From CAZIPZ01 sp964541075 (GTDB taxonomy: Bacteria > Acidobacteriota > Terriglobia > 20CM-2-55-15), in the NCBI GenBank assembly GCA_964541075.1, contig CAZIPZ010000060.1, positions 1-19,968 of the forward strand: a stretch of DNA of 19,968 nt. The letters are read 5' to 3'. The translations under genes and the position numbers were made by a program. Below the pieces are notes generated by a model that worked only from the letters and a program-made list of their open reading frames with translations, was not told the DNA's origin and did not search any database. Positions 1-5,331 of the stretch are shown here, piece after piece (the stretch's first letter is position 1; each line of letters starts with the position of its first letter).

Positions 1-426
1 CGACATGCGAGGCCTGCCTTTGGTCTGAACTGGTTCATGAATCCCACTGCACAGATCGTGCAGCAGCATTTGGAAGTGATCCTTCTCCGTGGTTTGCGCG
101 GCATTGTACGCAGGCCATTGTTGCGCGTAGGTAGTTCTCTTTGTGACTTCAAGCGTCTCTGTGATTGTTTCAACGGTCTTGGTTCCGTCGAAATTCAGTT
201 CGCGTTGAATCACAAACCTCACAGCCAAAACGTGTTTGCATGCGGCCTTACGAAGCTCGAAATCGGGACAATCGCAACGCCCACCGTCTTCGTTGATGCG
301 GACCGCGTACTTTTTGTTAATGGTGTTCTGAGAAGGGACCAGCCACTTACCTTTGGATTCGATGATTTTGAATCTGGCAGCGAGATCAAGAGCGCGAACC
401 TGACGACTATCCACAGTAGCCTCCAT
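1..426 (-). CDS. SWIM zinc-finger transposase, N-terminal part (runs off window edge)
   Basis: The reverse strand is open from an ATG at 424-426 to base 1, giving 142 codons with no stop. The product aligns through its whole length with the N-terminus of the transposase encoded at 2237-3481: both have 'KWLVPSQ', 'CDCPDFELRK/CTCPDFELRR', 'CKH.LAV..VIQR', 'YN.AQT.EKD.FQ.LLH.LC.GI'. A SWIM-type zinc finger (CxC...CxH) is visible at C51, C53, C63 and H65. The catalytic DDE part would lie beyond the window. It is clearly related to the second copy but diverged, so it is not a recent duplicate. The long plus-strand open frame covering the same bases is antisense shadow. Whether the full gene is intact cannot be seen. 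Confidence 0.8.
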   Translation of the reverse strand, partial: MEATVDSRQVRALDLAARFKIIESKGKWLVPSQNTINKKYAVRINEDGGRCDCPDFELRKAACKHVLAVRFVIQRELNFDGTKTVETITETLEVTKRTTYAQQWPAYNAAQTTEKDHFQMLLHDLCSGIHEPVQTKGRPRMS

Positions 427-497
427 TTGAATCCGAGTTACTGTGGGCCTAAGATTGGAACTAGCTTTCGAGGCATCCACAGTGCTTCGGGAGTTAG

Positions 498-533
498 AGG
501 CCCCGTTTGGTGTTACCAGCACCAGCGGGGCTT
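498..533. other. Two-part hairpin in the divergent intergenic region
   Basis: GCCCCG at 500-505 pairs with CGGGGC at 526-531, and TGGTG at 508-512 pairs with CACCA at 520-524, leaving a 7-nt loop. It lies between the transposase fragment start (426, minus) and the P63C gene start (631, plus), so it could be in the transposase leader or mark an element end. No U-tract follows that would make it a convincing terminator on either strand. Confidence 0.45.
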
Positions 534-594
534 CGTTATTGATACAGGAATTCTATTACATGCTAGTAAGCATAGCAAGCACGTTCAGCAAGCA

Positions 595-624
595 TTGACA
601 TACCGCAGTGATTTCGGGTATGGT
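595..624 (+). promoter_or_regulatory. Candidate sigma70-type promoter of the P63C gene
   Basis: A perfect TTGACA (595-600) and TATGGT (619-624) are separated by 18 bp. The -10 ends 6 nt before the ATG at 631, so transcription would begin at or very near the start codon and give a leaderless mRNA. No Shine-Dalgarno sequence is seen before 631, which fits. Confidence 0.5.
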
Positions 625-630
625 GTCGTC

Positions 631-1629
631 ATGGAAAACTCAAATGACGAACCATTCAAGGAAGACACGATCCAATCGTTAGGCGGTCGAGCTCGCGCAA
701 AGAAACTGACCCCCGAGGAGCGCAGCAATATTGCGCGTAAAGCAGCCAGTGCTAGATGGGGCCTGCCGAAAGCAACGCACAAAGGCGAAATACGAATAGG
801 TGAGCACATATTGCCGTGCTTCGTGCTCGATGACGGCCGACGAATAATATCTGGTCGCGGAATGACTGCCGCAATAGGGATGCGCGGCCGTGGCCAAGGA
901 ACAGCCCGAATAGCTAGCCTTCTGAAGCAGAAAACCAACCTTCACAACGACTTGGTACTGGCCATCGAACAGCCGCTCACGTTCGACAGTGGTGCGCCTG
1001 TAGCCGCTGAAGGATTCGAGGCCCCAGTTCTGGTTCAGCTTTGCGACGCGATACTTGAACTGCGTGACAGGGGGCTTTTAAAAACCGTTCAAGAAAATCG
1101 CTATGCGGACGCCTGTTACATGCTGACTAGGGCATTCGCGAAATTAGGCATCATCGCGCTGATTGATGAAGCGACCGGATACCAAGAGGTACGCGACAAA
1201 TTAGCACTGCAAGCGATCCTTGACCGTTTTCTTCGTCAGGAATTCGCAGCGTGGGCCAAGAGATTTCCCGATGAGTTTTATCAGCAAATCTTCCGTCTTA
1301 AAGGTTGGACATGGAAAGGCATGAAGGTGAATAGGCCGCAGGTTGTGGCTCATTACACCAAGGATGTTGTATATGCGCGATTAGCTCCCGGCATCCTGAA
1401 GGAATTAGAAAAAAGAAATCCCAAGGATGACAAGGGGCAACGGGAAGCAAAGCATCACCAATGGCTAACTGAGGATATTGGACATCCCGCGCTAGCTCAG
1501 CATCTCTATGCCGTAATCGGACTAATGAGAATTTCGGACAATTGGGAGAACTTCAAGCATGTTCTAGATCGCGCCTATCCGAAGCGCGGAGACACTCTTC
1601 AATTGCCGTTATTCGCTCAAGAGTATTGA
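631..1629 (+). CDS. P63C domain protein with N-terminal GGRARA/ARW module
   Basis: The product is 332 residues. Residues about 50-325 match the P63C domain of phage and mobile-element proteins of unknown function: 'LPCFVLDDGRRI' near 61-72, 'LIDEATGYQ' at 177-185, 'FPDEFYQQIFRLKGW' at 212-226, 'RLAPGILKELEKRNP' at about 250-264, 'HHQWLTEDIG' at about 275-284 and 'ISDNWENF' near 301-308. Residues 18-43 form a basic module (GGRARAKKLTPEER...ARKAASARW) also present in the 52-residue protein at 3555-3713. The frame stays open upstream to 37, but that part is antisense to a transposase, so I start at 631, just after a good promoter. A role in DNA or nucleoid binding is only a guess from the basic module. 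Confidence 0.85.
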   Translation: MENSNDEPFKEDTIQSLGGRARAKKLTPEERSNIARKAASARWGLPKATHKGEIRIGEHILPCFVLDDGRRIISGRGMTAAIGMRGRGQGTARIASLLKQKTNLHNDLVLAIEQPLTFDSGAPVAAEGFEAPVLVQLCDAILELRDRGLLKTVQENRYADACYMLTRAFAKLGIIALIDEATGYQEVRDKLALQAILDRFLRQEFAAWAKRFPDEFYQQIFRLKGWTWKGMKVNRPQVVAHYTKDVVYARLAPGILKELEKRNPKDDKGQREAKHHQWLTEDIGHPALAQHLYAVIGLMRISDNWENFKHVLDRAYPKRGDTLQLPLFAQEY

Positions 1630-1677
1630 GACTTTATGTGCAGCTAACGGAGTTGTTGTGCAGGACGGACTTTATGT

Positions 1678-1755
1678 GCAAAGCCGGTATGCGGGGCTTT
1701 GCCCAACTGGATCAATTCAGCGTCTCCCGTTGGGCAGGATTTAACCCATTGGGCA
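1678..1755. repeat. Repeat locus 1: hairpin with one GGTATGCG plus two TTGGGCA units
   Basis: GCAAAGCC (1678-1685) pairs with GGCTTTGC (1695-1702) across a loop containing one GGTATGCG. GCCCAAC (from 1701) can pair with GTTGGGC (1729-1735). TTGGGCA occurs at 1730-1736 and 1749-1755, 19 bp apart. The same components recur at 4649-4744. Lying just after the P63C stop codon, it could act as a terminator or as a REP-like element. Confidence 0.7.
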
Positions 1756-1764
1756 GACGGTGGC

Positions 1765-2205
1765 TCAAAGTTCGATATTCCTTATGAAGGAATCCAGTGC
1801 ACGGCCGGACAATTCATCACTGCTAAAGTCTCTGCCTCGGTTGGACCAAACACATTTACCAATCGACTCAACTTTTATGAAAAAAATGTTACTGAACGTT
1901 AGGTGCTTGAATTCGACTCGATGTGCAGAAGCGTCATAGATTCCTGTGAGGACCGATGAATTTCTACGAATGCTTACAGTGGAATTAGGGACTAGTTCGA
2001 AAGTAAGAACGTCCTCTCCCATTTCAAGATTAAGGGCTGCACATTTCTCTTTCAGGCCATCGCGTAGCTCATTCCATAGTATTGGTCCGCCTGAATCCTT
2101 GGCCCGCTGGTCAGCAATCAATGCCTCCTGCCTTAACGTTTCCTGATTCCTGTCTTTCTTCATTGCGGCCGCGGTTCTCTTGGCCCATTCCGACGTGTTC
2201 GACAT
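1765..2205 (-). CDS. Hypothetical protein, 146 residues
   Basis: I do not recognise this family. The ATG at 2203-2205 follows GGAG about 7 nt upstream, which decides the start over in-frame upstream codons that overlap the transposase end. The N-terminal third is charged and probably helical (WAKRTAAAMKKDRNQETLRQEA), followed by a mixed region with 'DVLTFELVPNSTVSIRRN' and 'VEFKHLTF' that looks like beta strands. There is no signal peptide or membrane segment, so it is probably cytosolic. It begins 31 bp after the stop of the transposase on the same strand and may be read from the same message. It could be cargo carried with the element. Confidence 0.6.
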   Translation of the reverse strand: MSNTSEWAKRTAAAMKKDRNQETLRQEALIADQRAKDSGGPILWNELRDGLKEKCAALNLEMGEDVLTFELVPNSTVSIRRNSSVLTGIYDASAHRVEFKHLTFSNIFFIKVESIGKCVWSNRGRDFSSDELSGRALDSFIRNIEL

Positions 2206-2219
2206 AATTTCTCCAAATA

Positions 2220-2236
2220 GGCGGTATGAACCCGCC
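2220..2236 (-). other. Short hairpin directly after the transposase stop
   Basis: GGCGG (2220-2224) and CCGCC (2232-2236) form a 5-bp stem with a 7-nt loop, touching the stop codon at 2237-2239. There is no U-tract, so I do not call it a terminator. It could slow ribosomes or protect the message end before the downstream gene at 2205. Confidence 0.3.
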
Positions 2237-3481
2237 TCAATTGATAGAGATATTTTCATTAGATTTTGTAAGGAATACGGGATCAATGCCAAGCTCAAAC
2301 ATTTCATGAATGAGAACGACAAGGTTGTGACACAGGATCTTGCAGAGCGCTTCGTTCACCATTGCAACGTCAGTCTTGCTTCGGAGTGAATCGCCGAACT
2401 TACGCTTAATCATGCTGAAGGTCGTTTCGACGTTGGAGCGCTTATGGTATCTGGTCAAGAAGTCCTCATGCTTGAACATGAAGTAGTGATACATCTCGCG
2501 CCACATCTTGCTTGCCCGCGCGGCCGTGCTTAAATCCGTGCTGTTTTTCTTGAAGGCTATAAACGGACGCGCTCCAGCGTCACGAATCGCCGCGACGTTT
2601 TTCGTGCTCAGGTATGCTTTGTCGGCGGACACTTCCGACATACGGAAACCCTTCGCTGTGGTTTCAACCAAACTGGGCAGCATCTTCACATCTGCCGCAT
2701 GCTTGTCCGCGATTTCAACTGCTGTTACGACGTTCGTTTTCACGCCGGTCATNNNNNNNNNNCATTCCCGTTGCCATGTCTCTCTGCCGTACTTGTGATG
2801 AAACCAGCGCTCAAACCGTGAAGTAGAGAAGCCTGAGGAATCGCATGCAAAGTCTTGTTCGACGGATTGCAAAGGCAACGCGGACACTTCAATGAGTGTT
2901 GTCAGGATGGGGCGTAGTTCTGGATTCTCAAGGTAGTTAAAAATGCTGTTGTAGTGCGGCGCATGTTCCACGAACCCGCGTTCTTTCGATTCGCGCAAGT
3001 CCGACATAAACCGCCTGCCGGATACCGTGGAATAGACCTTGAACGTCGCAGCAAACACCACGTCCGCCAATGGCAGCCTGCATTGCCCCTTACCGCTCTG
3101 AGCCGGGGTCGGAATACCTTCACACAGACCATGTAGCAATGCCTGGAAGTAGTCCTTTTCTCGCGTCTGCGCCGTGTTGTACTCCGCCCACTTCTGCGGA
3201 TATGTCTTGCGCTCCGTGACCGTGATGGTTTCCGTAACGGTGGTGGTTCCATCTGCATTGTGCTTGCGCTGAATGACGAGTTGAACGGCAAGCAAGTGCT
3301 TGCAGACCGAACGGCGCAATTCAAAATCAGGGCATGTGCAATCAGCTGAATCACCAACGATGCGAACGGTGTACTTCGTGGAACTGGATTGCGAAGGAAC
3401 GAGCCACTTGTTTTGACCGTCTTTAACAATGCGGAACTTATCCGCAATCTCTAACGCTTTGGCTTCACGAGTGTTTGTCAT
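2237..3481 (-). CDS. DDE transposase with N-terminal SWIM zinc finger
   Basis: 414 codons from ATG at 3479-3481, including unknown residues from the N run. Residues 48-62 form a SWIM zinc finger (C48, C50, C60, H62). The C-terminal half is an IS4/IS5-superfamily type DDE nuclease core: D214 in 'DSSGFST', D287 in 'SADKAYLS' and E352 in 'HKRSNVETTFSMIKRKFG'. It would cut and join element ends; the zinc finger may bind DNA or a partner. The start at 3481 is chosen because a perfect TATAAT lies 7 nt upstream and because it aligns with the start of the related copy at 426. The N run at 2753-2762 falls between the first and second catalytic residues, inside a region expected to read W-V/I-K-x-H. 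I could not identify terminal inverted repeats, so the IS limits are unknown. Confidence 0.88.
   Translation of the reverse strand: MTNTREAKALEIADKFRIVKDGQNKWLVPSQSSSTKYTVRIVGDSADCTCPDFELRRSVCKHLLAVQLVIQRKHNADGTTTVTETITVTERKTYPQKWAEYNTAQTREKDYFQALLHGLCEGIPTPAQSGKGQCRLPLADVVFAATFKVYSTVSGRRFMSDLRESKERGFVEHAPHYNSIFNYLENPELRPILTTLIEVSALPLQSVEQDFACDSSGFSTSRFERWFHHKYGRETWQREXXXXMTGVKTNVVTAVEIADKHAADVKMLPSLVETTAKGFRMSEVSADKAYLSTKNVAAIRDAGARPFIAFKKNSTDLSTAARASKMWREMYHYFMFKHEDFLTRYHKRSNVETTFSMIKRKFGDSLRSKTDVAMVNEALCKILCHNLVVLIHEMFELGIDPVFLTKSNENISIN
2753..2762. other. Assembly gap of 10 Ns inside the transposase
   Basis: Ten unknown bases. The frame is kept across the gap and both sides belong to one transposase, which supports the join. 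The flanks read GAA-TG before and ATG-ACC after (minus strand), so a Trp codon plus three codons are implied. Related transposases have about five residues here, so the stated length is probably a placeholder. Confidence 0.95.
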
Positions 3482-3488
3482 GGGAAGA

Positions 3489-3518
3489 ATTATACGTGAG
3501 CGCTCAAGTATTGTGCAA
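3489..3518 (-). promoter_or_regulatory. Promoter of the SWIM transposase
   Basis: On the minus strand, TTGCAC (3513-3518) and a perfect TATAAT (3489-3494) are 18 bp apart. The -10 ends 7 nt before the ATG (3481), so the transcript is probably leaderless. An 11-bp CGCTCAAGTAT repeat (3501-3511) lies in the spacer. Confidence 0.6.
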
Positions 3519-3545
3519 CTTGTTTTTTCGTGTCCGCTCAAGTAT
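3501..3545. repeat. Direct repeat CGCTCAAGTAT x2 between divergent promoters
   Basis: The 11-mer CGCTCAAGTAT occurs at 3501-3511 and 3535-3545, start to start 34 bp. The first lies in the spacer of the transposase promoter and the second overlaps the -10 of the small plus-strand gene. A related sequence, GAGCGTTCAAGAA, lies over the -35 of the Ntn-hydrolase gene at about 4595-4607. It could be an operator for a shared regulator. Confidence 0.45.
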
Positions 3546-3548
3546 ATT
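3520..3548 (+). promoter_or_regulatory. Promoter of the 52-residue GGKARA protein
   Basis: TTGTTT (3520-3525) and TATATT (3543-3548) have a 17-bp spacer. The -10 ends 6 nt before the ATG at 3555, again pointing to a leaderless mRNA. Its -35 is adjacent to that of the divergent transposase promoter, so the two may compete for polymerase. Confidence 0.5.
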
Positions 3549-3554
3549 TCGGGC

Positions 3555-3713
3555 ATGGCAAAACGAAAGAATCCAGCGGCAGTGGCATTAGGGCGTAAAG
3601 GCGGACTCAAGGGCGGTAAAGCTCGCGCCGCATCCATGACGGCAGAAGAACGCAGTGAAGCCGCACGCAAAGCGGTACTAGCGCGGTGGAAAAACAAGAA
3701 AAGCGGCGAATAG
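3555..3713 (+). CDS. Small basic GGKARA/ARW-module protein, 52 residues
   Basis: The product starts MAKRKNPAAVALGRKGG and continues as the module GGKARA-(A/S)-MTAEERSEAARKAVLARW at about 20-45. It is rich in Lys, Arg, Gly and Ala, recalling small nucleoid-associated or histone-like basic proteins, but its function is not established. The same module heads the P63C protein at 631-1629. The gene diverges from the SWIM transposase with 73 bp between start codons. A frame upstream to 3429 is open but overlaps the transposase antisense and its promoter; the start at 3555 fits the -10 box at 3543-3548. Its stop is 1 bp from the stop of the converging gene at 3715. Confidence 0.75.
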   Translation: MAKRKNPAAVALGRKGGLKGGKARAASMTAEERSEAARKAVLARWKNKKSGE

Positions 3714-3714
3714 C

Positions 3715-4539
3715 CTACGCTCTCCAATTCCACCTCTCTGTGATAGCTGTAAACTTTTGTCGCAACTCGCCTTGGATACGCATTTGATTCCCGGGGTCGT
3801 CGTATCCCGAAGTACCAAAGCAGTGGTGTAGCATCCTTTGTTCAATGGCCTCCAATGAGTTTTCCCCATAGAAAAGCTCTTCAACTCTCTTAATGTCTTC
3901 CGGCAGAACTGGCCATAGCCTACCGCCCCGCATGCAAATAATTTGGCTGTCCTTCCCGCAGTAAGGAACCCACGTCTTGGTTTCCATCAATACATAGATG
4001 GCCAATAAGATCGCGGCGGTATGGTCGGCGTGACGATAAAGACGGCCCAACAGAGATCGCGCTGTAGGATTACCAAACCCTACAGCGCCGAAACCGATTA
4101 ACTCATGGACACGTAGAACCGCTAAGCGGTCAGTGGTCCATATCGCCGACTTACCATTAAATTGAGCTCCAATTACAAGCGAGACGGATGGCCTTTGGTC
4201 TTCGGGATATGCGGCGAACGGAATGACGGTTTCCTTATAGAAGTCTCGATAGACGGTAGTTAAGACAGCTTCAAGAGCGTCAGTCGTCAGGTCTGGATCA
4301 GCGACGGCATTTATGAATGCCTCAAGCAAGGCATCAGAAACAGCATCTATATATTCCCCATCTCCCGCACCCGAGACAGTGCAAACACAACCCGGCATTC
4401 GTTGTCCGTCATTAATCCATGCGTCCCTCGTAGCGCTTCGCAGCTTGGAAACGGCAAGCTTATTGGCCCCCGCCGTTTCCTCGGTATCGGCCCCAATCAC
4501 CACGCCGTCAGTCGTTAATAGTCCCAGCGCAATCGTCAT
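3715..4539 (-). CDS. Proteasome-like Ntn-hydrolase family protein
   Basis: 274 residues. The start (MTIALGLLTTDGVVIGADTEET) looks like the N-terminus of T1-family proteasome beta/HslV-like proteins, where Met removal exposes a catalytic Thr. T2 would become Thr1, D18 would be Asp17, and K32 in 'VSKLR' is close to the Lys33 position. 'IGFGAVGFGNPTARSLL' resembles the later glycine-rich helix-start motif of that fold. The ATG at 4537-4539 has GGGGAGAAGG just upstream, so the frame extension to 4632 is not used. There is no unfoldase or second subunit gene nearby, so it is an orphan of unknown substrate. The gene converges with the small GGKARA gene (1 bp between stops). The family call is by motif and needs structure comparison. 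Confidence 0.65.
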   Translation of the reverse strand: MTIALGLLTTDGVVIGADTEETAGANKLAVSKLRSATRDAWINDGQRMPGCVCTVSGAGDGEYIDAVSDALLEAFINAVADPDLTTDALEAVLTTVYRDFYKETVIPFAAYPEDQRPSVSLVIGAQFNGKSAIWTTDRLAVLRVHELIGFGAVGFGNPTARSLLGRLYRHADHTAAILLAIYVLMETKTWVPYCGKDSQIICMRGGRLWPVLPEDIKRVEELFYGENSLEAIEQRMLHHCFGTSGYDDPGNQMRIQGELRQKFTAITERWNWRA

Positions 4540-4575
4540 TTTCCTTCTCCCCGGTAACCGTTTTGTTGCACGGGG

Positions 4576-4604
4576 AGGATATGGCCAGCTACGTGAGCGT
4601 TCAA
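4576..4604 (-). promoter_or_regulatory. Promoter of the Ntn-hydrolase gene
   Basis: On the minus strand, TTGAAC (4599-4604) and TATCCT (4576-4581) have a 17-bp spacer, about 37 nt before the ATG, with a good Shine-Dalgarno in the leader. The -35 lies in ACGTGAGCGTTCAAGAA (4591-4607), close to ACGTGAGCGCTCAAGTA at the transposase promoter (3494-3510). Confidence 0.5.
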
Positions 4605-4648
4605 GAACATAAGAGCTGCGGCGATTAGTCACTCAACCCGCCTTCCCG

Positions 4649-4744
4649 TTGGGCAGACGGGTTCCTGTTGGGCAGGGCCTTGCCGTTGGGCAAAGCCGGT
4701 ATGCGGGTATGCGGTATGCGGTATGCGGGTATGCGGGGCTTTGC
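4649..4744. repeat. Repeat locus 2: three TTGGGCA units and hairpin with five GGTATGCG copies
   Basis: TTGGGCA occurs at 4649-4655, 4668-4674 and 4686-4692 (spacing 19 and 18 bp). GCAAAGCC (4690-4697) pairs with GGCTTTGC (4737-4744) around a 39-nt loop made of five tandem GGTATGCG or GTATGCG copies. Locus 1 (1678-1755) has the same stem with a single copy in the loop. It lies upstream of the Ntn-hydrolase gene and downstream of the small minus-strand gene at 4792. Confidence 0.8.
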
Positions 4745-4791
4745 ATAACATGTCGCCTTTAAATATTTAATCTCCAGTCTGCACATTAAAG

Positions 4792-4995
4792 TCATGATGA
4801 TTTGCGTTCGATCAGCTCGACAAAAAGCTCTTCCAATTTTGCCCGGAACTTCCGTAAAGAAACCTCTGTCGTTCCGAACTTGAAGGCGTGTTTGCTGTCG
4901 GCACAACTGATCGTTAAGCCGTGCTTTCCAGAACGGAATACATACACCGGCACGCAGATACTTTTTTCGGTCACACGAATCTTGCTTACCCTCAT
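4792..4995 (-). CDS. Hypothetical protein, 67 residues
   Basis: I do not recognise this protein. It starts MRVSKIRVTEKSICVPVYVF and ends with a charged, probably helical stretch (SLRKFRAKLEELFVELIERK). GGGAGG lies about 10 nt before the ATG, which supports translation. There is no signal peptide or membrane segment. It lies alone on the minus strand upstream of repeat locus 2. A competing minus-strand frame (to 5026) has a repeat-derived C-terminus and looks like noise. Confidence 0.5.
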   Translation of the reverse strand: MRVSKIRVTEKSICVPVYVFRSGKHGLTISCADSKHAFKFGTTEVSLRKFRAKLEELFVELIERKSS

Positions 4996-5331
4996 TAAGG
5001 TTTGCCTCCCAGTCCTGTCGTGCCATAACGGACAGCCGGAATCAACTTACAGTTGGAAGTTCTTTCCCTCGCAAACCCGAACAGGAGTTGGTGGGTTTTG
5101 AGCGTCGATCGTGTCCACTTTGCGAGGCGCGCGACGAAAAAGTTGCAGGATGCGCAATCATGTTGATCGAGGTGTTCTGGATTCAATACCGAGAAGTCGA
5201 GCAACGATCGGCCGACATCAAGAATGCCGCTGGGATCAAACACGACGAAAGCGCAGGAATCCCGCTTTGAGACTTTTGCAGCGTCCGGCGAAGATTCTCG
5301 AAAGCAGTCGTAGTTCTATCTAAGCGATTGT
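4996..5331. other. Stretch with no confident gene
   Basis: Only short overlapping frames are seen. The most protein-like is minus-strand 4995-5243 (GTG start, containing 'FDPSGILDVGRSLLDF' and 'HDCASCNFFVARL'), without a ribosome site or recognised motif; it could be a relic of an older gene. No terminator for the gene ending at 5332 was found. The stretch marks the edge between the accessory segment and the ordinary chromosome. Confidence 0.4.

Noticed and set aside
37..630. N-terminal extension of the P63C gene
   Set aside because: This part is antisense to a SWIM transposase with an intact zinc finger and is not similar to other P63C proteins.
1701..1735. GCCCAAC...GTTGGGC as an integron attC site (RYYYAAC...GTTRRRY)
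   Set aside because: The core words fit, but there are no paired L boxes, no cassette-like gene between sites, no integrase, and the words recur in tandem as part of a simpler repeat.
4698..4736. CRISPR-like array in the GGTATGCG repeats
   Set aside because: Units of 7-8 bp abut directly with no spacers; it is a simple tandem repeat inside a hairpin loop.
4995..5243. 82-residue minus-strand frame with GTG start
   Set aside because: Protein-like in composition, but there is no ribosome site, no recognised motif, and it overlaps the better-supported start region of the 67-residue gene.
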